Counted from the first letter of the stretch, positions 1 to 6,153 are shown. The stretch is DNA of 6,199 nt from Collinsella sp. CAG:166 (GCA_000434535.1 FR878693.1:1852-8050), one strand, 5' to 3'. Numbers and translations: made by a program. The notes: generated by a model not told the origin, from the letters alone.

Positions 1-759
1 GACGGTATCGCCGATGCCGCTGAAGAACGAGGCTTTGCGCTCACGATGATCAAAAAGCGGGCGGGGGAGAAGATGACCCTTGCCGATGCGGCGCGCAGGA
101 TGTCGCGGCTGCCTGTCGATGGCATGATCTTCAACCTGCGTCAGATGGTCGATGACTTCGACACCTTCGAGGCGCCAAAGGACCTCAAGACGGTGATTAT
201 CACGCCGATGGAGCATCCTACTTGCTCAACGGTCAGTGACGACCAAGAGGGCGGCGCGCGTATAGCGTGCGAGTACTTCTTGGATCATGGTCACAAGAAC
301 GTGTACTTCGTTTCGGGTAAGAAAGAGTCGCTGTCGAGCCAGTGCCGTATGACAGGTTGGCGTGCGGCACTCGAGGCGCGTGGTATCGAGCCGCCCGAGC
401 CGCTGCAGGGCGATTGGAATGCGGATAGTGGCTATGCCGCGGGCCTTGTGCTTGCCGATAAACCCGATTGCACGGCGGTCCTCGCTGCTAACGACTGCAT
501 GGCAAACGGCGTGATGATGGCTCTACGTGACAAAGGGCTCAGTGTGCCCGACGACGTGTCTGTGATCGGCTTCGACGATGAGCTCTACAAGACGATTCCC
601 AACTCGATTCTGACGTCGGTAAAGTTTCGCCATCGTGAGCTGGGCGTCCGTGCGCTTAATGAGGTCGTCGCAGGTCTGGAAGCCCCGAGCTCCAGAAGCC
701 GTACGCTCGTCTCGGGCGTGTTGGTCGAGCGTTCCAGCGTAAGGGACCTGCGGGCGTAG
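1..759 (+). CDS. LacI-family transcriptional regulator, 3' part (5' end outside window)
   Basis: The reading frame is open from the first base and ends at TAG 757-759, giving 252 residues of the effector-binding part of a LacI/GalR-family regulator. The DNA-binding helix-turn-helix and hinge must lie to the left of the window. Family signatures seen are PVDGMI near residue 39, a D-D-x-x-G-G turn near residue 80, GHKNVYFVSG near residue 97, AVLAANDCMANGV near residue 160, and GLSVPDDVSVIGFDD near residue 180. It ends in LVERSSVRDLRA. It aligns along its whole length, with only short gaps, to the second regulator of this window (4895-5932), and by eye nearly half the residues are identical, so the two are paralogues. 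An internal ATG at 46 is not the start, because homology continues upstream of it. Its target genes are not visible. The stop is followed 11 bp later by the first palindromic repeat array. Confidence 0.93.
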   Translation, partial: DGIADAAEERGFALTMIKKRAGEKMTLADAARRMSRLPVDGMIFNLRQMVDDFDTFEAPKDLKTVIITPMEHPTCSTVSDDQEGGARIACEYFLDHGHKNVYFVSGKKESLSSQCRMTGWRAALEARGIEPPEPLQGDWNADSGYAAGLVLADKPDCTAVLAANDCMANGVMMALRDKGLSVPDDVSVIGFDDELYKTIPNSILTSVKFRHRELGVRALNEVVAGLEAPSSRSRTLVSGVLVERSSVRDLRA

Positions 760-770
760 ACGTGCTCGGC

Positions 771-1079
771 CTGCTCGTCTAAATCTGTAACAGGTGGGAC
801 CCGAAAACTCGGCTAGATGTTACAGATTTAGACAATTCGGCCCGGCTTATTCCGTTTGTCTCGATCTGTAACAGTTAGGAGTGAAATGACCAGCCAGGTG
901 TTACAGATCTAGATTGATTGGATTGACCCATCTGTTTGTCTCGATCTGTAACATCTAAGCGGTCAAAAGTGGTCTACATGTTACAGATTGAGATTTTCGG
1001 CTTGGCCTGTGCGTTCACCTCGATCTGTAACAGCTGGGACCCAAAAACTCGGCTAGATGTTACAGATTAAGATGAACAG
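771..1079. repeat. Array of four tandem palindromic repeats (about 69-bp units)
   Basis: Four imperfect palindromes lie head to tail: unit 1 at 771-840, unit 2 at 852-920, unit 3 at 932-1000, unit 4 at 1011-1079. The shared core is ATCTGTAACA, starting at 783, 864, 944 and 1023, so the period is 81, 80 and 79 bp. It pairs with TGTTACAGAT starting at 818, 899, 979 and 1058. Between these cores there are always exactly 25 nt. In unit 1 the arms 777-792 and 818-833 are perfectly complementary over 16 bp. Outer parts of the arms (TTTGTCTCG on the left, a GAGACAAA-like end on the right) are less conserved. Gaps between units are 10-11 bp and unrelated in sequence. The array fills the whole space between the left regulator and the terminator at 1101-1146. 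No credible ORF lies in it. Confidence 0.9.
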
Positions 1080-1100
1080 GAGGACGGGTGCGGTCTAAAC

Positions 1101-1146
1101 AAAATGGCCCGCGCATCACGCATCGATGCACGGGCCATTTTTTTTT
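1101..1146. terminator. Bidirectional intrinsic terminator between lacE and the left repeat array
   Basis: The stem ATGGCCCG (1104-1111) pairs with CGGGCCAT (1131-1138). After one mismatch it continues as GCATC (1113-1117) with GATGC (1125-1129), closing a 7-nt loop. On the plus strand the hairpin is followed by a run of nine T (1138-1146). On the minus strand it is followed by ATTTTGTTTAG. It lies 28 bp past the stop of the leftward permease gene, so it is the likely end of the lacG-lacE transcript. It can equally end rightward transcripts coming from the left regulator through the repeat array. Confidence 0.88.
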
Positions 1147-1173
1147 CTGCGAGCGGCAGGTGGCGTCAGCGTC

Positions 1174-2934
1174 TTATGCCTCGAGGTTTTCCTCGATCCA
1201 GGCGACGGCACCCTTGGGATCCTTAGTGAGGTCGATGTACTGTTTGCCCTTGGGCGACAGCAGCGTGATGCCCAGGCGGTCGGTGTCGGCCTTCATCTCG
1301 TTGTAATAGGTGCGAACCTGCGGAGCCAGGACGATGACGTTGTACTGGTCCATGATGGCGTAGTGGCTGCCGTAGGCACCGGCGTTGGCGGTAATGTCGA
1401 TGCCCAGCTCGTCGGCGCCTTCCTTAAGCGCGTTGGCGAGCAGTGCAGAGGTGCCGGCGCCAGCGCACAGAACCAGAACCCTCAGATCCTTGCCCTTAAG
1501 GGCGGACGGAGCTGCGGAGGCCTCAGTGGCAGAAGCGGTCTCGACAACAGGAGCCTCAACGGCGGGGGCGGCAGCGGTCTTGACGGCCTTGGTCTCCTCG
1601 GCCTCTTCTTCGGCCAGGGTCTCGGCCTCCTGCTTGCACAGGACGTTGTCGTAGGCCTTGCAGAACGGGTAGTAGATTAAGAAGTCAACGACCAGCAGGA
1701 CGACAACCAGGACCAGAGAGATCGGCTGGAAGTTGGTGTCGATGAAGGTGCCGATCGGTCCGGGGAGTGCCCACGGCATGGCATAGATAAAGCCGTTCAT
1801 GCCCAAAAAGTCGATGAAGAACTTACCAATGAGGACGTTGGCCACGGGGGCAAACAGGAACGGGATCAGGAAGTACGGGTTGAGGATGATGGGCGCGGCG
1901 AACAGCAGCGGCTCGTTGACGGCGAACATCACGGGCACGACAGAGGCTTTGCCGACGGCCTTGAGCTGCTTGGAGCGCATAAAGAGCAGGAAGATGATCG
2001 GGACAATGAACGTGGCGCCGGTGCCGCCGAGTTCGCCGATGTAGTTACCGAAGTTTTCGGTCAGGGCGAGGGCGGGGTGACCGCCGGCCTGCAGCGTGGC
2101 GAGGTTGGTGGTGATGTTGCCAAACAGCGCGGCGTTGAGGGCAGGCTTAACGACCGAGGGGCCGTGGATGCCCATGAACCAGAACAGCGGGATCATGAAC
2201 CAGATGAGGGCGAGGCCGGCGTAGGAATCGGCAGCGGCGAACAGCGGGCTCACCAGCGTGGAGATGACGTTGGCAAACGGGACGGCCAAGCAGGTGCGGC
2301 AGATAACGTCGATGACGGCGACAAACAGGATGGAGAAGCTGAAGGCGAAGATGTCGCGGAAGTTCTGGGCGATGGCGCCGGGGACTTCTTTGGGCAGCTT
2401 GATGGTGATGTCTCGCTTAATGCAGAAGGCATAGATGTTGACCGTGGCAAATGCGGCGACAAAGGAGCTCAGCAGGCCCTTGGTGCCCATGTTGTCGGTA
2501 AAGAACACCGAGACATCGGCGCCGTCGATCTTGGCACTCGTCTGGGTAACGGCCAAGATGAGCATAGCGCACATGGCGGCGACCATGGTGCTCGTGGCGT
2601 TGATGGCCTTGCCGGCAGGCATGCGGCGGTTCTTGGAGCCGGTCAGCGCGCTTGCGGTGGTGCCGGCGACCATGATGCCCACGACGCCCATCGTGAAGTT
2701 GTAAACCTTGTTGCAGAAGTTCACGACGTCGACGTTCCACCAGTCGGGCAGCGTAAAGCCGCCGACCGTGGCGACAACGCCCGGCAGGGTCGAAATAAGC
2801 AGGAAGACAGAAGAAGACAGGATAATGGGCATTGCTGCCAAAAAGCCGTCTTTAATGGCCTGAAGGTAGATGTTCTTAGAGACCTTGTCGAAGTACGGCT
2901 GACCTTTCTCCAAGAACTTAACGATCGATTCCAT
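1174..2934 (-). CDS. lacE: Lactose-type PTS permease, fused EIIC-EIIB (LacE-like)
   Basis: This 586-residue protein is the membrane channel and phosphotransfer subunit of a phosphoenolpyruvate-dependent sugar transport system of the lactose/cellobiose (Lac) family. Residues 1 to about 430 form the EIIC membrane domain with many hydrophobic helices. Typical signatures are GIHGPS near 255 and NEPLLFAAPIILNP at 340-353. A charged, Ala/Pro/Glu-rich linker covers about 434-480. The EIIB domain follows, with the phosphocysteine in VLVLCAGAGTS (Cys490), then IMDQYNVIVLAPQV and DTDRLGI, which resemble staphylococcal and lactococcal LacE closely. Length and domain order also match LacE, whereas CelB-type cellobiose permeases lack the fused EIIB. 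The start is supported by a GAGGAG ribosome binding site at 2943-2948, 8 nt from the ATG. It is the second gene of a leftward operon after lacG. No EIIA is in the window. Lactose as substrate is inferred from family resemblance and from the neighbouring enzyme. Confidence 0.92.
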   Translation of the reverse strand: MESIVKFLEKGQPYFDKVSKNIYLQAIKDGFLAAMPIILSSSVFLLISTLPGVVATVGGFTLPDWWNVDVVNFCNKVYNFTMGVVGIMVAGTTASALTGSKNRRMPAGKAINATSTMVAAMCAMLILAVTQTSAKIDGADVSVFFTDNMGTKGLLSSFVAAFATVNIYAFCIKRDITIKLPKEVPGAIAQNFRDIFAFSFSILFVAVIDVICRTCLAVPFANVISTLVSPLFAAADSYAGLALIWFMIPLFWFMGIHGPSVVKPALNAALFGNITTNLATLQAGGHPALALTENFGNYIGELGGTGATFIVPIIFLLFMRSKQLKAVGKASVVPVMFAVNEPLLFAAPIILNPYFLIPFLFAPVANVLIGKFFIDFLGMNGFIYAMPWALPGPIGTFIDTNFQPISLVLVVVLLVVDFLIYYPFCKAYDNVLCKQEAETLAEEEAEETKAVKTAAAPAVEAPVVETASATEASAAPSALKGKDLRVLVLCAGAGTSALLANALKEGADELGIDITANAGAYGSHYAIMDQYNVIVLAPQVRTYYNEMKADTDRLGITLLSPKGKQYIDLTKDPKGAVAWIEENLEA

Positions 2935-3042
2935 AGTTCACGCTCCTCTTTGCATGAAATCTTAATGGCATGGACGTTGAAAACCTATATGGTCTCCCGC
3001 TTGCTAAAAGCCCGGGTGCAGGCGGGGCCGGTCCCAGGGGGA

Positions 3043-3089
3043 GAGAGGGGAGCGGCTGGGTTTGTATCGCATAGGGCCGCTCCCTTCTC
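3043..3089 (-). other. Intercistronic stem-loop between lacG and lacE
   Basis: GAGAGGGGAGCGGC (3043-3056) is complementary to GCCGCTCCCTTCTC (3076-3089) over 14 positions with one G-T wobble, around a 19-nt loop. In the leftward mRNA it begins 21 nt after the lacG stop and ends 108 nt before the lacE start. No T-run follows it on the minus strand, so it is a poor intrinsic terminator. A role as an RNA-stability or processing element that sets unequal expression of the two genes is possible but inferred. Confidence 0.6.
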
Positions 3090-3110
3090 GGGGGAAAGCG
3101 AGGCGATGCG

Positions 3111-4553
3111 CTACTGCGCGTCCGCCATAGTGTCGGCGAGCTCCTTGTACCAGAGTGCCGACTGCTTGATGTAGCGTTTTTGCGTGTCGAAGTCGATGTA
3201 GAACAGGCCGTAGCGCTTGTTATAGCCATTGGCCCACGAGAACTGGTCCTGCAGGCTCCAGATAAAGTAGCCCTGGACGTCGACGCCCTCGGCGCGCGCC
3301 TGGAGCACCTTCTCCATGTGCTGGTCGACAAAGTCGATGCGCTCGGGATCGGCGACGATGCCGTTTGCGTCGGGCTCGGGGTCCTTGTGGCCCAGGCCGT
3401 TTTCGGTGATATAGATGACGGGGAGGTTGGGATAGGTGGCGCTGATGTGCTTGAGCGTGTCGTAGAGGCCTTGCGGGTAGATGAGCCAATCCCAGTCGGT
3501 GGTGGGGATACCCGGCATATCGACCTGCTGCCCGACGCCCTTAAACTTAAAGCACGAGGTGCCCTTGTCTCCGGTGCCGTTAAAGCTGTTGGTTGACTCG
3601 CCATCGTAGGCGGCGATAAACGCCGACTGATAGTAGTTGAGGCCGAACATATCGTTGCGGGGCGCCGCCTTGGCGAGCTCCTCCATGTCGCTGTCCTCAA
3701 CCGTAAGTGTGGCGTTGTTGGCACGCAGAATCTCGTTGATGAGTGAGAGGGTGCGCGCGGAGTAGTGACCCAGGAAGGCGCCGTCCATGATGAAGTCGGT
3801 GTAGAAGGCGTTGTACAGGTCGGCGGCGTGCTGGTCGGCGGGCGAGTCGGTGGCAGGATATGCCGGCGTCAGGACGTTGACCATGCCAATGCGTCCGCCC
3901 AGGTGCTCGGTCTCGTCAAGATCCTTATACAGGTTGACGGCGCGGGCGTGGGCAACGAGCTCGTTGTGCTGGCTCTGGATGCCGCTCGTCACATCAAAGT
4001 GATGGTTGGGCGGGAAGTTGCCTTGGATGTATTGGGAGTGCGAGAGGCTGATGAGCTCGTTGATGGTGAACCAATTCTTGACCTCGCGGAACTCGCGGAA
4101 GCAGAACTCGGCATAGCGCACATAGGCGTCGACGGTCTTGCGGTTGAGCCAGTCGCCCTGGTTGAACAGGGCGGCGGGGGAGTCAAAGTGATGCAGGGAC
4201 ACATAGGGCTCGACGCCATACTTTTTGCAGCAGGCGAACAGCTCGTGGTAGTGCTTAACGCCCTCGGCGAGGGGTTCGGCATCGTCGCCGTTGGGGAAGA
4301 TGCGGGTCCAGGCGATGGACACACGAATGGCGTTGAGTCCATGCTCGGCAGAAAGGCGGATATCCTCCTCGTAGCGGTTGTAGAAATCACTGGCCGGGTC
4401 GGGCAAAAAGCGACCCTGGGCGACAAGGTAATCGTCCCACATGGTCTTACCCTTGCCTGCCACCTTCGTGGAACCTTCCGTTTGGTACGCGGCGGTTGCG
4501 GCGCCCCAAACAAAGCCCTTCGGCAGCTGCTGTACGCGGTTTAGCAAAGACAT
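3111..4553 (-). CDS. lacG: 6-phospho-beta-galactosidase, glycoside hydrolase family 1 (LacG-like)
   Basis: This GH1 enzyme should hydrolyse a 6-phospho-beta-galactoside, such as lactose 6-phosphate, in the cytoplasm to galactose 6-phosphate plus glucose. It has 480 residues from the chosen start, close to the usual 468-470 of LacG. The N-terminal GH1 signature is LPKGFVWGAATAAYQTEG. The acid/base glutamate is Glu166 in FTINEL, and the nucleophile is Glu384 in YITENGLG. The phosphate-binding set known from lactococcal LacG (Ser428, Lys435, Tyr437) is present as Ser439, Lys446 and Tyr448 in FSWANGYNKRYG. Trp440 in the same loop matches Trp429 of LacG, a residue associated with galactoside rather than glucoside specificity. 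Many further stretches (PASDFYNRY, LHHFDSP, TDWDWLIYP, GYFIWSLQD) match LacG. A start at 4559 is possible, but the Met codon at 4551-4553 has the better ribosome binding site spacing. It is the first gene of the operon with lacE. A 6-phospho-beta-glucosidase is the main alternative. Confidence 0.92.
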   Translation of the reverse strand: MSLLNRVQQLPKGFVWGAATAAYQTEGSTKVAGKGKTMWDDYLVAQGRFLPDPASDFYNRYEEDIRLSAEHGLNAIRVSIAWTRIFPNGDDAEPLAEGVKHYHELFACCKKYGVEPYVSLHHFDSPAALFNQGDWLNRKTVDAYVRYAEFCFREFREVKNWFTINELISLSHSQYIQGNFPPNHHFDVTSGIQSQHNELVAHARAVNLYKDLDETEHLGGRIGMVNVLTPAYPATDSPADQHAADLYNAFYTDFIMDGAFLGHYSARTLSLINEILRANNATLTVEDSDMEELAKAAPRNDMFGLNYYQSAFIAAYDGESTNSFNGTGDKGTSCFKFKGVGQQVDMPGIPTTDWDWLIYPQGLYDTLKHISATYPNLPVIYITENGLGHKDPEPDANGIVADPERIDFVDQHMEKVLQARAEGVDVQGYFIWSLQDQFSWANGYNKRYGLFYIDFDTQKRYIKQSALWYKELADTMADAQ

Positions 4554-4562
4554 ATGCATACA

Positions 4563-4569
4563 CCCTCTC
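4563..4569 (-). promoter_or_regulatory. Ribosome binding site of lacG
   Basis: On the minus strand this reads GAGAGGG. It is 9 nt from the Met codon at 4551-4553 but only 3 nt from the in-frame Met codon at 4557-4559, which favours the inner start. Confidence 0.6.
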
Positions 4570-4650
4570 GTCTCGCTGTTCGATATTGTGCGTTTGCGCT
4601 CAGGAGGCTCCCTGGTTAGCGTTCAGCGGTGAAAAAGCCCGATAAACACT

Positions 4651-4656
4651 ATCTTA
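4651..4656 (-). promoter_or_regulatory. Possible -10 element of the lacG-lacE operon
   Basis: The best -10-like hexamer found upstream of lacG is TAAGAT on the minus strand. No good -35 hexamer sits at the usual distance. The -35 position would overlap the operator-like repeat at 4674-4690. A weak promoter under repressor control would look like this, but the call is tentative. Confidence 0.3.
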
Positions 4657-4673
4657 AAATGATTAGAACCAAA

Positions 4674-4690
4674 ATGAGCACGTGAACATT
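4674..4690. promoter_or_regulatory. LacI-type operator candidate, site 1
   Basis: The sequence ATGAGCACGTGAACATT contains the 14-bp half-symmetric core TGAGCAC/GTGAACA with a central CG, the usual layout of LacI-family operators. It recurs at 4696 and 4828. It covers the likely -35 region of the leftward lacG-lacE promoter, so bound repressor could block that operon. Confidence 0.65.
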
Positions 4691-4695
4691 TGACA

Positions 4696-4712
4696 ATGAG
4701 CACGTTAACATC
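4696..4712. promoter_or_regulatory. LacI-type operator candidate, site 2
   Basis: The sequence is ATGAGCACGTTAACATC, with core TGAGCAC/GTTAACA. It starts 22 bp after site 1, about two helical turns, so both sites face the same side of the DNA and could bind two dimers cooperatively. It lies upstream of the leftward operon. Confidence 0.65.
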
Positions 4713-4786
4713 CGGCTGGGATGTATAGAAACAAAACAACTTCAAACAGCCGCGAACGGTTGTATTTGTTCGGTAAGCGGTTTTGA

Positions 4787-4816
4787 TTGACAGAAGTTTT
4801 CATGTTGTGGTATATG
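4787..4816 (+). promoter_or_regulatory. Sigma-70-type promoter of the right LacI-family gene
   Basis: A perfect -35 TTGACA at 4787-4792 is separated by 18 bp from TATATG at 4811-4816. The latter is preceded by TGG, an extended -10 motif. Transcription should start near 4822-4824, just ahead of operator site 3. Confidence 0.75.
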
Positions 4817-4827
4817 GCTCGGGTATC

Positions 4828-4844
4828 ATGAGCACGTTATCAAT
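4828..4844. promoter_or_regulatory. LacI-type operator candidate, site 3
   Basis: The sequence is ATGAGCACGTTATCAAT, with core TGAGCAC/GTTATCA. It lies a few bases after the predicted transcription start of the right regulator, which suggests autorepression. It starts 132 bp from site 2, far enough for DNA looping between the two promoters. Confidence 0.6.
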
Positions 4845-4880
4845 GTATGTACGATGCGCCATGGGCGCGGGGAATAGTTG

Positions 4881-4889
4881 GGAAGCAGG
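4881..4889 (+). promoter_or_regulatory. Ribosome binding site deciding the regulator start
   Basis: GGAAGCAGG lies 5-9 nt before the GTG at 4895. The in-frame ATG at 4847 has no such site and abuts operator site 3. The in-frame ATG at 4904 is about 14 nt away from this site. Confidence 0.5.
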
Positions 4890-4894
4890 TTAGC

Positions 4895-5932
4895 GTGGAA
4901 GGCATGGATCAGCAGACAAGGAATGGTCGTTCGGCGAGCGCGGCAGAGGTTGCGGCGCTCGCTGGCGTGAGCCGCCAGACTGTGTCTCGCGTGGTCAACG
5001 GTATGCCCAACGTGACGGAAAAGACGCGCAAGCGTGTGCTGGCCGCCATGGAAGAGCTGGGCTTTCGTCCCAATTTTGCTGGAGCGGCGTTGCGCGGCGG
5101 GTCGTATCGTTCTATTGGCCTGTGCATGTACAACATCACACGTGTCGGTAACCTGGCGACGCTCGAGGGTATCATGCAAGCGGCGCGCGAGCACGATTTT
5201 GCCGTCACTATGATCGAGATGGGCGGCGACAAGCCCTATGCACTTGCCGATGCCTCGCGCCGCATGGTCGAGCGACCCGTCGACGGCATGATTCTCAACA
5301 TGAACCGCATGGCTCCCGATTTTGAGGAGTTTGTTCCCCAGCCGGGAGTGCGAACGGTCATCCTGTCCATGTATGCGCATCCGCGCTGCACGACGATCGA
5401 CTCCGACCAGTATGGTTCGTGCGAGCTGTTGACCAATTATCTGCTGGAACATGGTCACTCGAATATGCGGTTTGTGGCGGGTCCGGAAAACTCGATTTCC
5501 TCGCGTTTTCGTGAGGCCGGTTGGCGCGATACGCTGGGTCGTGCTCATGTCGATGCCGCTCCGATGCTGCGTGGCGATTGGAGTGCGGACAGTGGGTACG
5601 CCATGGGCGAGCGGATTGCGGCCGAGGTGCTTGCCGGCGGGTCGCAGGCGCCGACTGCCGTGCTTGCGGCAAATGACCAGATGGCGCTGGGCGTTATCGC
5701 CGCGCTCGAGAACGCGGGCCTGTCCGTGCCCGACGACGTGAGCGTGGTTGGTATCGACGACGCACTCGAGGGACTTGTTCCTCACAATCGACTGACGACG
5801 CTGCGATTTGATTTGCGCGGTGTCGGTAAGCTTGCGTTTGAGGCGGCGATTGGAGAGAGCTCGTCTATCGAGGCGATTCATGTGCCGAGTACGCTGGTCG
5901 AACGCTCGACTGTTAGGGACATACGGGGTTAG
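4895..5932 (+). CDS. LacI-family transcriptional regulator, probable repressor of lacG-lacE
   Basis: This complete LacI/GalR-family regulator has 345 residues if translation starts at the GTG, a normal length for the family. Other in-frame starts are ATG 4847 (361 residues) and ATG 4904. The helix-turn-helix is at about residues 15-36 (AAEVAALAGVSRQTVSRVVN), followed by the hinge with its leucine (NFAGAALRGG, about 60-68). The sugar-binding core shows PVDGMILNM, a D-S-D-x-x-G-S turn, GHSNMRFVAG, AVLAANDQMALGV and GLSVPDDVSVVGIDD. These are standard for a protein that releases DNA, or binds it, on meeting a small sugar-derived effector. It is divergent from lacG-lacE across a region carrying three operator-like sites, one of them in its own promoter region, so it most likely controls both units. 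It is a paralogue of the partial regulator at the left edge. A palindromic repeat array starts 8 bp after its stop. Confidence 0.92.
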   Translation: MEGMDQQTRNGRSASAAEVAALAGVSRQTVSRVVNGMPNVTEKTRKRVLAAMEELGFRPNFAGAALRGGSYRSIGLCMYNITRVGNLATLEGIMQAAREHDFAVTMIEMGGDKPYALADASRRMVERPVDGMILNMNRMAPDFEEFVPQPGVRTVILSMYAHPRCTTIDSDQYGSCELLTNYLLEHGHSNMRFVAGPENSISSRFREAGWRDTLGRAHVDAAPMLRGDWSADSGYAMGERIAAEVLAGGSQAPTAVLAANDQMALGVIAALENAGLSVPDDVSVVGIDDALEGLVPHNRLTTLRFDLRGVGKLAFEAAIGESSSIEAIHVPSTLVERSTVRDIRG

Positions 5933-5940
5933 GTCCTACT

Positions 5941-6090
5941 CCGTTTGTCTCGATTTGTAACAGGTAGACGGTCAAAAGCGGGCTACGTGTTACAGATTTA
6001 GATTCTTCGGAAAGAGCAATCCTGTTCGTCTCAATCTGTAACAGCTAGGACCAAAAAACTCGGCTAGATGTTACAGATCGAGACAAACGG
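5941..6090. repeat. Array of two tandem palindromic repeats, same family as 771-1079
   Basis: Unit 5 spans 5941-6010 and unit 6 spans 6022-6090. Cores are ATTTGTAACA at 5953 (one base changed) and ATCTGTAACA at 6034, 81 bp apart, the same period as in the left array. Each pairs with TGTTACAGAT, at 5988 and 6069, across exactly 25 nt. The right arm of unit 6 (6069-6090, 22 nt) is the exact reverse complement of the left arm of unit 2 (852-873), which shows the full arm to be about 22 nt, bounded by CCG and CGG. Confidence 0.9.
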
Positions 6091-6099
6091 CTCCCGACC

Positions 6100-6153
6100 A
6101 GCCCAAAAACAAAAAGACCGGGGGCGGCGCGCCGTGTGACGTGCCGCCCCCGG
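6100..6153 (-). terminator. Intrinsic terminator for a leftward gene beyond the right edge
   Basis: CCGGGGGCGGC (6118-6128) pairs perfectly with GCCGCCCCCGG (6143-6153) around a 14-nt loop. On the minus strand the stem is followed by TCTTTTTGTTTTTG, a good termination tract. On the plus strand no T-run follows. It therefore fits the end of a minus-strand gene to the right, convergent with the right regulator. The remaining 6154-6199 shows no recognisable gene end. Confidence 0.75.

Noticed and set aside
771..1079. CRISPR array
   Set aside because: Periodic repeats are present, but each unit is one long palindrome with a 25-nt centre that recurs in classes between arrays. The gaps between units are only 10-12 bp, and no cas gene is in view.
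2077..3174. A 365-residue plus-strand ORF opposite lacE
   Set aside because: It is antisense to a well-supported gene, has a low-complexity Gly/Asp/Ala/Arg-rich translation with no family signature, and is a typical shadow in GC-rich DNA.
3765..4544. A 259-residue plus-strand ORF opposite lacG
   Set aside because: It is a shadow of the GH1 gene, whose catalytic motifs are intact on the other strand.
4690..4695. A second TTGACA as a plus-strand -35
   Set aside because: No -10-like hexamer lies 15-19 bp downstream. The nearest, TATAGA at 4724, is 28 bp away.
4847..4894. N-terminal extension of the right regulator from ATG 4847
   Set aside because: No ribosome binding site precedes it, the codon abuts an operator-like site, and the extension precedes the usual start of the LacI DNA-binding domain. 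The GTG at 4895 has a better site. It cannot be fully excluded.
4826..5881. A 351-residue minus-strand ORF opposite the right LacI gene
   Set aside because: The plus-strand frame has full LacI-family homology. This frame gives an Arg/His-rich product without recognisable motifs.
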